The notes under the pieces are model-generated. The model was not told where the DNA came from and ran no database searches. It was given only the letters and a program-made list of their open reading frames with translations. A stretch of DNA of 64,000 bases from Nocardioides nematodiphilus (GTDB taxonomy: Bacteria; Actinomycetota; Actinomycetes; Propionibacteriales; Nocardioidaceae), in assembly GCF_020216525.1 (NCBI RefSeq), contig NZ_JAIWOY010000003.1, positions 1 to 64,000 of the forward strand, read 5' to 3'. This document shows, piece by piece, positions 16,834-24,859 of this stretch. Each line of letters opens with the position of its first letter. The stretch's first letter is position 1. The position numbers and the translations under genes were made by a program.

Positions 16834-18732
16834 ATGACAGCCCTCGCGCCCGATCACGCCTCGGATCTCGACACCAACGAGGCGCTGCTCGCGCTCGACT
16901 ACTCGGCCTACGACCACTTCGGGCACTCGGTGTATGTGGTCGGCCGGGATTACACGATGCAGCACCTCAACGCGGTCGGCATCGAGCGGATCCGGTTCAT
17001 GACCGGCAACCCGGACCTCGCGCTCGAGCAGGCCCGGGGCCTGTCGCTGGATGCGCTCTACGTCCACCCCGAGTACGGCCGCGACATGCTGCGGGACGAC
17101 TCGCACCTGCCGATGACGACCGAGTACGAGCTCTTCGGCTTCTGGCGCAAGATGTCGCTGGACGCGATCTACCAGCCCGGTACCGGGCGGTTCCTCGGCG
17201 CCGTGATGGCGGTCCAGGACGTCACCGAGCAGAAGAAGGCCGAGTTGGCCGCCCAGGCGACCGCCCGCAACGCCCGTGCGATGAGCGCCCTGCTGGCCGC
17301 GCTCGCCGACGCCCGGACGGAGGAGGGCGTGGTGGACGTCGTCATCTCGACGATCCTCGAGCACTTCGGCGTCTCGTACGCGGTCGGCTACAAGATCGTC
17401 GAGGACGAGGCGCTCTACTTCGGCCAGTCCAGCGAGGACGGCGCCACGGCCGCGGCCGCTCCCGCACAGGTCTACCGGCGCGGCGAGGGGCGGGGGCTCA
17501 TCGGCCGCGCCTGGGCCGCCGACGCGGTCGCCGAGGGCGCGAACCTCGCCGACCTCGCCGACGACCCGCACCTGCGCCTGGCCGCGGAGGAGGGCTACGT
17601 CGCCGGCTTCGCGCTGCCCCAGGGACCGCGCGAGAGCGTCGGGTCCGGCGGCGTGATCGAGTTCCTGAGCAAGGAGCCGCTCGACTTCGACGCGATCCGC
17701 GACATCCTCGCCGACGTCGTGCTGGCCAGCCGCGACGCCTTCACCCGGGCCTACGAGGAGGCCCGTACGGCCGCCGTGGCCGCCGACACGGCCCGTCGCG
17801 TCGAGGCACTGCTCGCCGCCACCCGCCTGGTCGGGGACGGCGACCTCACGGTCGCGATCCCGTGCGAGGGCGACGACACCATCGCGCACGTCGCGAGCGC
17901 CGTCCAGGACGTCGTCTCGGCGATGCGCGGCTCGCTGCGCGAGATCGGCGAGACCGCGGACGGCCTGCTGGCCGCCTCGACCCAGCTCAACGCCGTCGCC
18001 GCCGGCGTGGGTGACGGCGCGGCGCTGACCTCCGCCCGCGCCGACTCCGCCTCGAGCGCCGCCGCTCAGACCTCCTCCGCGATCCAGACCGTGGCGACCG
18101 CCGCCGAGGAGATGTCGTCCTCGATCCGCGAGATCGCCCAGAACGCCAGTGAAGCGGCCACCACCGCCAGCGGCGCGGTCGGGATGGCCGGCGACGCCTC
18201 CACGACCATCTCCGCGCTGGGGGAGGCGAGCACCCAGATCAGCCAGGTGATCAAGCTGATCACCTCGATCGCCCAGCAGACCAACCTGCTCGCCCTCAAC
18301 GCCACCATCGAGGCGGCGCGCGCCGGCGAGCACGGCAAGGGCTTCGCCGTGGTGGCCAGCGAGGTGAAGGAGCTCGCCGCGCAGACGGCGCGTGCGACCG
18401 AGGAGATCTCGACGCAGATCAGCACGATCCAGGGCCGTACCGGCGAGGCCGTCCACGCGATCGGCCAGATCGGCGAGGTGATCAGCCGGATCAGCGACAT
18501 CCAGACCACCATCGCCTCCGCGGTCGAGGAGCAGACCGCGACCACCAACGAGATCGCCCGCTCGGTCACCGAGGCGGCCACGGGCGCCGACGGCATCGCC
18601 GCCGACGTCACCCAGGTCGCCAGCTCCGCCGTGGAGGCGAGCAGCGCGGCGGCGCAGACGCTCGCCGCGGCGAGCGAGCTCGACGCGACCGCCGGCCGAC
18701 TTCAGGAGCTGGTGGCCCGCTTCACCCTCTGA
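16834..18732 (+). CDS. Soluble PAS-GAF methyl-accepting chemotaxis-like protein
   Basis: The 632-aa protein has a PAS domain (about 25-135), a GAF-like domain (about 155-300), a HAMP-like linker (about 325-378) and a complete chemoreceptor signalling domain (about 385-632). The highly conserved hairpin tip is present at 480-512 ([20 protein letters not shown] and [13 protein letters not shown]). No transmembrane segment or signal peptide is visible, so it senses a cytoplasmic signal. No cheA, cheW or cheY lies nearby. Start is ATG 16834; GTG 16825 is possible and no clear ribosome site supports either. The open frame that runs upstream through the tRNA is an artefact. Confidence 0.9.
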   Translation: MTALAPDHASDLDTNEALLALDYSAYDHFGHSVYVVGRDYTMQHLNAVGIERIRFMTGNPDLALEQARGLSLDALYVHPEYGRDMLRDDSHLPMTTEYELFGFWRKMSLDAIYQPGTGRFLGAVMAVQDVTEQKKAELAAQATARNARAMSALLAALADARTEEGVVDVVISTILEHFGVSYAVGYKIVEDEALYFGQSSEDGATAAAAPAQVYRRGEGRGLIGRAWAADAVAEGANLADLADDPHLRLAAEEGYVAGFALPQGPRESVGSGGVIEFLSKEPLDFDAIRDILADVVLASRDAFTRAYEEARTAAVAADTARRVEALLAATRLVGDGDLTVAIPCEGDDTIAHVASAVQDVVSAMRGSLREIGETADGLLAASTQLNAVAAGVGDGAALTSARADSASSAAAQTSSAIQTVATAAEEMSSSIREIAQNASEAATTASGAVGMAGDASTTISALGEASTQISQVIKLITSIAQQTNLLALNATIEAARAGEHGKGFAVVASEVKELAAQTARATEEISTQISTIQGRTGEAVHAIGQIGEVISRISDIQTTIASAVEEQTATTNEIARSVTEAATGADGIAADVTQVASSAVEASSAAAQTLAAASELDATAGRLQELVARFTL

Positions 18733-18907
18733 GATGCAGGTGCAGTCTCAGGTGATGGTGCCGCTGGATGGGACCGGGCGCGTCCCGATGAGCGTGGGGA
18801 TGGGGCCGGGTGAGTCGCCCGGACACCCCGAGCATCGCGACGCCGAGCACCCCCAGGAGCACCAGCGACTGAAGGGCGAACCACAGCAGCCAGGCGTTGG
18901 CGGACAC
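18722..18907 (-). CDS. 61-aa membrane protein with His-rich tail
   Basis: This short gene is supported by a near-perfect ribosome site (AAGGAGG, 6 nt before GTG 18907). The protein has one transmembrane helix (about residues 5-28) and a C-terminal tail with eight His between residues 36 and 58 (HPHAH, HHH and HLH clusters) plus Arg. The tail suggests metal binding or charge-dependent membrane contact, which is inference. It converges on the chemoreceptor gene and overlaps its last 11 bases. It is the next gene downstream of the two-TM membrane protein on the same strand, 65 bp away. No family is recognised. Confidence 0.72.
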   Translation of the reverse strand: MSANAWLLWFALQSLVLLGVLGVAMLGVSGRLTRPHPHAHRDAPGPIQRHHHLRLHLHLRG

Positions 18908-18972
18908 AGCGCACCTCCTTGAGTGGATCTCTCCACGGTGCCACGCGATCGCCTCGCTGGCCAGGCCTGCGC

Positions 18973-19404
18973 CTAGAGTCGCGCGCCGTCGTCCCAGGGG
19001 TCGCGCGGCTCGCGCGGCATGGCGAAGACCAGGTAGCCGAAGCCGGCCAGGAACGCGAGCGCCAGACCGGCGACCACCCAGTTCGGGATCCACCAGTGGA
19101 GCGAGACGTGGGCGATGAACAGCAGCACCGCGCCGATCGGCGCACCGAGCAGACCGAGCCAGGCCAGGAACCGCTCCGGCGTGGTGCGGGGGAGCGTCGG
19201 ACGAGGGGCCACGAAGCGGTCGTGCGCGTCGACGTCGTACGCGTCGTCGTACACGTCCGGGGTGAAGGACTCGTCCACGTCGTCGCCGAAGGGGACCACG
19301 GCGTCCTCGACGGCAGGCTGGTCGGCCAGCTCGGCACGTTCGCCGAAGTTCTCGACGATCTCGCGCCAGGCCGCGTCCTGGGCGGCCTCGTTCGGGTCGC
19401 TCAC
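18973..19404 (-). CDS. Conserved actinobacterial two-TM membrane protein
   Basis: The 143-aa product has an acidic N-terminal half (with a helix AAWREIVENFGERAEL) and two membrane helices (about 80-102 and 112-133) followed by a short tail. This layout matches small actinobacterial membrane proteins of unknown role. GTG 19404 is preceded by GAGGAG at 11 nt; the GTG at 19416 would overlap that site. It may be co-transcribed with the His-tailed protein downstream. The promoter would lie in or before the tandem repeat at 19431-19679. Confidence 0.78.
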   Translation of the reverse strand: MSDPNEAAQDAAWREIVENFGERAELADQPAVEDAVVPFGDDVDESFTPDVYDDAYDVDAHDRFVAPRPTLPRTTPERFLAWLGLLGAPIGAVLLFIAHVSLHWWIPNWVVAGLALAFLAGFGYLVFAMPREPRDPWDDGARL

Positions 19405-19430
19405 CGGTTCGCTCACTCCTCAAGACTAGG

Positions 19431-19679
19431 CGATCGAGCGAGCGACAGCGCCCGAGGGAGGAACGAGCTCGGAGGCGTTGGCCGGGAGCGAGTGAGCCCG
19501 CGCGCAGCGCAGGCGATCGAGCGAGCGACAGCGCCCGAGGGAGGAACGAGCTCGGAGGCGTTGGCCGGGAGCGAGTGAGCCCGCGCGCAGCGCAGGCGAT
19601 CGAGCGAGCGACAGCGCCCGAGGGAGGAACGAGCTCGGAGGCGTTGGCCGGGAGCGAGTGACCCCGCGCGCAGCGCGGG
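19431..19679. repeat. Tandem 3 x 83-bp GC-rich repeat
   Basis: Three units start at 19431, 19514 and 19597. The first two are identical; the third diverges only at its last bases, next to the following stop codon. The reverse complement carries the same family block (CTCGCTCCCGGCC...GAGCTCGTTCCTC...CGCTGTCGCTCGCTC) as the 82-bp tract. The two tracts therefore belong to one family but were amplified separately. Confidence 0.92.
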
Positions 19680-19682
19680 GTC
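19660..19682 (-). terminator. Hairpin at the 3' end of the hydrolase gene
   Basis: A perfect 10-bp stem GACCCCGCGC / GCGCGGGGTC with loop GCA includes part of the stop codon of the downstream-reading hydrolase gene. It is the diverged edge of the third repeat unit. A terminator role is inferred from stability and position, without a T-run. Confidence 0.55.
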
Positions 19683-20457
19683 AGGGGGTGGTGACCTTCG
19701 CGATGAAGGCGGCGGACTCGTCGATGATCACCTGGGCGTCGTTGTCCAACGTCGCCACGTGGTAGCTGTTCTCCAGCCGTCGCAGCGTCACCGGCCCCGA
19801 GATCCGCGAGGTGATCAGCGGCTCGGAGGCCTCGTCGACGACGTGGTCCTCGGTCGAGCGCAGGTAGAGGACCGGTGCCGTCACCTTGGGCAGGTCGGCG
19901 ACCAGCTCGGGCCACGCGCGGAACATCGAGTGCGCGGCCTTGAGGGGCGTACGGGTGTAGCCGTGCTCCTCCACGCCGGCCAGCTTGATGTCGCTGGCGA
20001 TGCCGGGGAAGGACGGGACGAGGTGCTTGAGCACGGGAAGCAGCTTGACGTCGAGCCGCTTGGTCGCGAGCGCCGGGTTGACCACCACGACGCCCGCCAC
20101 CGCGTCGGCGTGATCGGCGGCCAGGCGCAGCATCAGAGCGCCGCCCATCGACAGACCGCAGAGCACCACGACGTCGTTCTCGGCCTGCAGCTTGGCGAAG
20201 GCCCGCGACACCTCGCCGTACCAGTCGGGCCAGCCGGTGGTGTTCATCTCCTGCCAGGTGGTGCCGTGGCCGGGGAGCCGCGGCACCTCGACGCCGTACC
20301 CGAGCTCGGCCAGCGCCCGTCCCCAGCCCACCATCGAGTAGGGCGAGCCGGTGAAGCCGTGGGACAGCAGGACGCCGATGCGGCGACCGCCGGTGAGGTC
20401 GGGCTGGGCGGCGACCGAGAGCGGGGCGTGGAGATCAGACGCGGACATGGTCGGCAT
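19681..20457 (-). CDS. Carboxylesterase / monoacylglycerol lipase-like hydrolase
   Basis: The 258-aa protein is an alpha/beta hydrolase close to the Est30/monoacylglycerol lipase group. Nucleophile Ser103 is in GLSMGG, Asp204 in STEDHVVD and His233 in NSYHVATLD, with the LSHGFTGSP oxyanion strand. It has no signal peptide and is cytoplasmic. ATG 20457 or 20448 could be the start; neither has a strong ribosome site. It is divergent from plsC. A role in recycling acylglycerols is plausible beside PlsC and GlpK but is not proven. Confidence 0.85.
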   Translation of the reverse strand: MPTMSASDLHAPLSVAAQPDLTGGRRIGVLLSHGFTGSPYSMVGWGRALAELGYGVEVPRLPGHGTTWQEMNTTGWPDWYGEVSRAFAKLQAENDVVVLCGLSMGGALMLRLAADHADAVAGVVVVNPALATKRLDVKLLPVLKHLVPSFPGIASDIKLAGVEEHGYTRTPLKAAHSMFRAWPELVADLPKVTAPVLYLRSTEDHVVDEASEPLITSRISGPVTLRRLENSYHVATLDNDAQVIIDESAAFIAKVTTP

Positions 20458-20473
20458 TCTGCACCAATCCCGA

Positions 20474-20479
20474 TAGGGT
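20474..20479 (+). promoter_or_regulatory. plsC -10 box (leaderless arrangement)
   Basis: TAGGGT lies 7 nt before the GTG of plsC, so transcription would start at or next to the start codon. Confidence 0.5.
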
Positions 20480-20486
20480 CGGAGGC

Positions 20487-21203
20487 GTGAATGAGAAGGC
20501 GTTCTACGCGGTTTTGAAGCACGTCGTCATCGGCCCGTGGCTCAAGCTCGTCTTCCGGCCGAAGTACCAGGGCGTGGAGAACGTCCCGACCAAAGGCCCC
20601 GCGATCCTGGCCAGCAACCACCTCTCGTACGCCGATTGGCTCTTCATGCCGCTCGGGCTGCCGCGGATGGTGCGGTTCGTGGCCAAGGACGAGTACTTCA
20701 TCCAGCCGGGCATCAAGGGCTGGTTCAAGAAGACGTTCTTCGCCGGCACCGGCAACGTCCCGATCGACCGCTCCGGCGCCTCGGCCGCCGAGGGCGCCCT
20801 GATCGCGGCCCAGCGCGTGCTCGGCGACGGCGAGCTCTTCGGGATCTACCCCGAGGGCACCCGCTCCCACGACGGCAAGCTCTACCGCGGCCGTACGGGT
20901 GTCGCGCGACTCGCACTCGAGTCCAAGGCGCCCGTCGTCCCGGTCGCCGTGATCGGCACGGACATCATCGCGCCGCCGGGCAAGACCTTCGGCAAGCTGG
21001 TGCGCCCGATCGTCCGCTACGGCAAGCCGCTCGACTTCTCCCGCTACGAGGGCATGGAGAACGACCGCTACATCCTGCGCGCGATCGCCGACGAGATCAT
21101 GTACGAGATCCTGCGGCTCTCCGGCCAGGAGTACGTCGACCTCTACGCCACCGACGCGAAGAAGCGCGACCAGGCGGCCGAGAAGTCGAAGCCCGCTGCG
21201 TGA
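20487..21203 (+). CDS. plsC: 1-acyl-sn-glycerol-3-phosphate acyltransferase
   Basis: The 238-aa product is a PlsC-family acyltransferase that makes phosphatidic acid from lysophosphatidate. The catalytic HX4D motif is at His45-Asp50 (NHLSYAD), and the phosphate-binding YPEGTR motif at 121-126. A hydrophobic N-terminus would hold it at the membrane. A GGAGG lies too close to the GTG to act as a normal ribosome site; with TAGGGT just upstream a leaderless mRNA is more likely. It is followed at 6 bp by the flavin reductase-like gene. Confidence 0.9.
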   Translation: MNEKAFYAVLKHVVIGPWLKLVFRPKYQGVENVPTKGPAILASNHLSYADWLFMPLGLPRMVRFVAKDEYFIQPGIKGWFKKTFFAGTGNVPIDRSGASAAEGALIAAQRVLGDGELFGIYPEGTRSHDGKLYRGRTGVARLALESKAPVVPVAVIGTDIIAPPGKTFGKLVRPIVRYGKPLDFSRYEGMENDRYILRAIADEIMYEILRLSGQEYVDLYATDAKKRDQAAEKSKPAA

Positions 21204-21209
21204 TCCCCG

Positions 21210-21710
21210 GTGAGCATCCACAGCTCCCACCCGTTCCCGACGTCGGAGGATCCGGTCCGCCGGCTGCGCGGTCGGCTGGGCGGCGCGGTCGCGCTGGTCA
21301 CCGCAGGTGCCGGTGAGGATCGCGCCGGGCTGACCGTCTCGTCGCTGATGGTGGCCGGCGGCGAGCCGGCCTCCGTGCTGTTCCTGGTCGATCCGGACAG
21401 CTCGCTCGCAGAGACGCTGGAGGTCGGGTCGCGCGCTGTCGTGCAGCTGCTGGCCTGGCAGCACCGGGGCCTCGCCGAGGCCTTCGCCGGTACGTCACCC
21501 GCGCCCGGCGGCCCGTTCCGTACGGGGTCCTTCGCCGACTCGGCATGGGGTCCGCGACTGGTGGACGCCACCGCCTGGGCGTCGGTGACGATCAGCGGGC
21601 TGCGCGAGATCGGCTGGTCGCTCGAGGTCGCCGCGGCGATCGACGAGATCGAGATCGGCTCCGACGAGGAAGCACTGCTGCACCGCCGAGGGCGCTGGGC
21701 ACGGCCGTGA
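21210..21710 (+). CDS. Flavin reductase-like domain protein
   Basis: The 166-aa protein resembles the flavin reductase-like, FMN-binding split-barrel family: GGAVALVTAG, then AGLTVSSLMVAGGEPASVLF and a later WASVTISG strand. These proteins bind FMN and often reduce flavin for partner monooxygenases; no monooxygenase is adjacent. GTG at 21210 follows plsC by 6 bp, and the stop overlaps the next GTG (GTGA). Substrate is unknown. Confidence 0.8.
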   Translation: MSIHSSHPFPTSEDPVRRLRGRLGGAVALVTAGAGEDRAGLTVSSLMVAGGEPASVLFLVDPDSSLAETLEVGSRAVVQLLAWQHRGLAEAFAGTSPAPGGPFRTGSFADSAWGPRLVDATAWASVTISGLREIGWSLEVAAAIDEIEIGSDEEALLHRRGRWARP

Positions 21711-22594
21711 GCGAGGGCGTGGGCGAGCTGCTCGCGATCGCTGAGGAGCTCTACGCGGTGCCGCTCGGAGAGTTCACGGTGACCCGTGACGCTCGCGTAC
21801 GGGAGCTCAAGGGCACGCCGCTCGCGGCGGCGGTGAAGGCGCTGCGCAAGCCGTCCGCGGCCGCGTGGGTGGTCGACCTGCTGGTGCGCCGCGAGAGCGA
21901 TCAGGTGACGCAGATGATCGCGGTGGGCGCGGCGCTGCGGCAGGCTCAGGAGGGGATGGATGCGGGTGCGCTGCGCGAGCTGACCAAGCAGCGGCGCCAG
22001 CTCACCGGTGCCCTGACCGCCCGTGCCCGGGCGCTGTCCGGCCAGGCGGGGCTGAAGGTGACCGCGGCGGTCGCCGACCAGGTCGAGGAGACGCTGACGG
22101 CCGCGATGATCGACCCCGACGCGGCGCGTGCCGTGGCCTCCGGGCTGCTGGTGACGCCGCTGCGCGCGACCGGCGTCGGAGCGGTCGACGCGGGTGCCGC
22201 GGTCGCGGCGCCCGAGGCGCTCGGCTTCACCGTCACGCCGGTCGAGGCACCGGCGGTGACCCTGCGCGTCGTACCGGATCCCGACGCCGACCGGCGCGCC
22301 CTCGAGGCGGCGCAGGCGGCCCTGGCGGAGGCCGCGGCGGGCCTCGACGAGGCCGTGCAGGAGGAGGAGCGCGCGGCCGCGGAGGTCGCCCGGCTCGAGG
22401 CCGCATCACTGCAGGTGCAGGCCGAGCTCGACGAGCTGCGGCGCCGGCTCGCCGAGCTGGAGGAGTCGGCCCAGGAGATCGACGACGACCTCGCCGAGGC
22501 CGAGGACGACCGCGCCGCCGCGCAGGCCGACGTGGAGGCCGCCACGCGCGCCCGTGACCAGGCGGCGGCTGCCGAGGCGCGCCTGCGCCACTGA
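21707..22594 (+). CDS. Actinobacterial coiled-coil protein of unknown function
   Basis: The 295-aa protein begins with a helical domain (EELYAVPLGEFTVTRDARVR, LKGTPLAAAVKALRKPSAAA) seen in hypothetical actinobacterial proteins. It ends in a long Ala/Glu-rich coiled coil (about residues 190-295) with heptad Leu and Ala. No signal or membrane segment is present. It is coupled to the flavin reductase gene by a 4-bp GTGA overlap and ends the plsC operon. Function is not known. Confidence 0.8.
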   Translation: MSEGVGELLAIAEELYAVPLGEFTVTRDARVRELKGTPLAAAVKALRKPSAAAWVVDLLVRRESDQVTQMIAVGAALRQAQEGMDAGALRELTKQRRQLTGALTARARALSGQAGLKVTAAVADQVEETLTAAMIDPDAARAVASGLLVTPLRATGVGAVDAGAAVAAPEALGFTVTPVEAPAVTLRVVPDPDADRRALEAAQAALAEAAAGLDEAVQEEERAAAEVARLEAASLQVQAELDELRRRLAELEESAQEIDDDLAEAEDDRAAAQADVEAATRARDQAAAAEARLRH

Positions 22595-22711
22595 GGTCGC
22601 GGTGGCGTCGTGCCGAAGGGGTCGCTGTGGAGGCGGTGGCCGGACCCGCTCCGCGCGCGGGACTCGCCCGGGTGGGTGGTGGCGCCTACCGGCTCTGCGG
22701 GGACCGACCCG

Positions 22712-24181
22712 TCACTCGGCGGCCCAGGCCTTCGAGCGTTCGACGGCCTTGAGCCACTGCGCGTGGCCGGCATCGGCGGCACCCCGGTCGGGGGCGGGGG
22801 AGAAGGTGCGGTCGAGGGCCCAGGTCGCGCGCAGATCGTCGAAGGACGACCACAGCCCGACGCCCAGGCCGGCCATGAACGCCGCGCCGAGCCCGGTCGT
22901 CTCCACGATCGAGGGCCGGGAGACCTCGATGCCGAGCTGGTCGGCCTGGATCTGGCACAGGAGGTTGTTGGCCGCAGCGCCGCCGTCCACCTTGAGCGCA
23001 GCGACCGGAGGCATCGTGTCGACCACGTCGCGCACCTCGTACGTGATCGCCTCGAGCGTCGCCCGCACGATGTGGCCCCGGGTCGTGCCGCGGGTGAGAC
23101 CGACGATGAGGCCGCGCGCGTGCGGGTCCCAGTGCGGCGCCCCGAGCCCGGTGAGCGCTGGTACGAAGACGACGCCCTCCGAGGACGGGACGGCGTTCGC
23201 GATCGCCTCGGTCTCGGCGGCCGACCCGACGATCTGGAGCCCGTCGCGCAGCCACTGCACGGCGGCGCCGGTGACGAAGATCGACCCCTCGAGCGCGTAG
23301 GTCATCTCTCCGGACGGCGCGCGCCAGGCGGCCGTGGAGAGCAGCCCGGCGTCCGAGCGCACCACCTCGGAGCCGGTGTTGGTCAGGATGAACGAGCCGG
23401 TGCCGTAGGTGCACTTCACCTCGCCCGGATCGAAGCAGGTCTGCCCGAAGAGCGCCGACTGCTGATCGCCCGCGATGCCGGCGATCGGCAGCGACAGGTC
23501 GAGGAACGAGCGCGCGTCCGTGGTCGCGATCGAGCCCCAGTTCGGCACCAGCTCCGGCAGGGCGTCGCGCGGCACCCCGAAGAGGCCGCAGAGCTCGTCG
23601 GACCAGTCGCCGGCGGCGAGGTCGAAGAGCAGCGTGCGCGAGGCGTTCGAGACGTCGGTGACGTGGTGCACGCCGCGCGTCATCCGGGTGACGAGGTAGG
23701 AGTCGACGGTGCCGACGGCGTAGCGACCGGACTCGACGTGGGCCCAGGTCTGCGGCTCGTGCTCGCGGATCCAGGCCAGCTTGGTGGCGGAGAAGTACGG
23801 GTCCAGGCGCAGCCCGGTCAGCTCGGAGATCCGGGCCTCGTGCTCGGTCATCGAGGAGCAGTACGAGGCCGTGCGACGGTCCTGCCACACGATCGCGCGC
23901 CGCGGCGAGCCGAGCGTCTCGCGATCCCACAGCACGACCGTCTCGCGCTGGTTGGTGATGCCGATCCCGACCAGCTCGTCGCGGTCGAAGCCGTGCAGGG
24001 CGGCGCGCACCGCCTCCAGCGTGGCCTGCCAGATCTCCTCCGGCGCGTGCTCCACCCAGCCCGGCTTGGGGAAGTGCTGTGCGAACTCCTGGTAGCCCCG
24101 CGCCACGATCGCGCCGGACTCGGAGACCACCAGCGCGGTCACGCCGGTCGTGCCGGCGTCGATCGCCAGGATCGCGCTCAC
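22712..24181 (-). CDS. glpK: Glycerol kinase
   Basis: This 489-aa FGGY-family kinase phosphorylates glycerol to glycerol 3-phosphate. It has the N-terminal phosphate loop AIDAGTTGVTA, the substrate loop NQRETVVLWDR, the FGGY region GIAGDQQSALFGQ and the C-terminal VDGGAAANNLLCQ block. GTG 24181 overlaps the DUF1028 stop by 4 bp (GTGA). The in-frame start at 24199 lies inside the upstream gene. No glpF or glpD is present in the window. Its product feeds PlsC-type lipid synthesis. Confidence 0.95.
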   Translation of the reverse strand: MSAILAIDAGTTGVTALVVSESGAIVARGYQEFAQHFPKPGWVEHAPEEIWQATLEAVRAALHGFDRDELVGIGITNQRETVVLWDRETLGSPRRAIVWQDRRTASYCSSMTEHEARISELTGLRLDPYFSATKLAWIREHEPQTWAHVESGRYAVGTVDSYLVTRMTRGVHHVTDVSNASRTLLFDLAAGDWSDELCGLFGVPRDALPELVPNWGSIATTDARSFLDLSLPIAGIAGDQQSALFGQTCFDPGEVKCTYGTGSFILTNTGSEVVRSDAGLLSTAAWRAPSGEMTYALEGSIFVTGAAVQWLRDGLQIVGSAAETEAIANAVPSSEGVVFVPALTGLGAPHWDPHARGLIVGLTRGTTRGHIVRATLEAITYEVRDVVDTMPPVAALKVDGGAAANNLLCQIQADQLGIEVSRPSIVETTGLGAAFMAGLGVGLWSSFDDLRATWALDRTFSPAPDRGAADAGHAQWLKAVERSKAWAAE

Positions 24182-24846
24182 AGCTCGCCCGCCGCCCACG
24201 CCGCGCGGTGGGCGTCGTTGAGGTCGAGCAGCCGGGCCAGCTCCGCGATCGGGTCGCCGCCGGGGAGCAGCGCAGCGTCATCGACGCGCAGGTCGGCGAC
24301 GATGTCGTCCTCGCCGTCGTAGCCGGCCTCCTCGCGTACGACGAGCAGGGCCGCCGACTGGCGACCGCGGCTGTCGCCGCCGGCCTCGTCCCCGGCTCGC
24401 AGCGCGGCGATCAGCCGGCGCTCCAGCGACGGCTCGTCCTCGGCGGCCCGCCAGGCCTGCTCCATCGCCTCGATCACCTCGGGGCCGGTCAGCAGGTTGC
24501 CCTGGATCGCGTAGCCCTCGCCGGTGACACCGCCCGCCCACGGCTGGCAGGCGCTGCCGGTGTGGGAGGCGGCCTGCCCGTCCACGTCGACGATGCCGAC
24601 CTGGCGCTGGAGGTATCCGGGATCCTCGTCCAGCAGGGTCTGGAGCGCGACGCCGGCCGTGGCGCCGTCGTCGAGGTGGGAGAGCGCGAGCCCCTTGTAC
24701 GCGACGTTGACGTGCGCCTGGGTGGCGATCGCGCCGACCCCGGCGACGGCCGCCGGCACCGCGTTGCCGACCGCGAAGAACCGCGAGGCGACCGCCACGC
24801 CCCACGTGCTGCCGTCTGCTGACCTGGCCACGATCGAGAACGTCAT
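24178..24846 (-). CDS. DUF1028 family protein (Ntn-hydrolase-like)
   Basis: The 222-aa protein starts with the family signature MTFSIVARSADG and VAVASRFFAVGNAVP, which is typical of DUF1028. The fold is thought to be related to Ntn hydrolases. The body has QAHVNVAYKGLALS, SACQPWAGGVTGEGYAIQGN and a C-terminal extension common in the family. It is the first gene of a two-gene operon with glpK. A TAGCGT box 7 nt before ATG suggests a leaderless mRNA. Activity and substrate are not established. Confidence 0.88.
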   Translation of the reverse strand: MTFSIVARSADGSTWGVAVASRFFAVGNAVPAAVAGVGAIATQAHVNVAYKGLALSHLDDGATAGVALQTLLDEDPGYLQRQVGIVDVDGQAASHTGSACQPWAGGVTGEGYAIQGNLLTGPEVIEAMEQAWRAAEDEPSLERRLIAALRAGDEAGGDSRGRQSAALLVVREEAGYDGEDDIVADLRVDDAALLPGGDPIAELARLLDLNDAHRAAWAAGEL

Positions 24847-24853
24847 GGGAGGG

Positions 24854-24859
24854 ACGCTA
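24854..24859 (-). promoter_or_regulatory. -10 box of the DUF1028-glpK operon
   Basis: On the minus strand TAGCGT lies 7 nt before ATG 24846. It overlaps the stop codon of the upstream membrane-protein gene. Confidence 0.5.
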
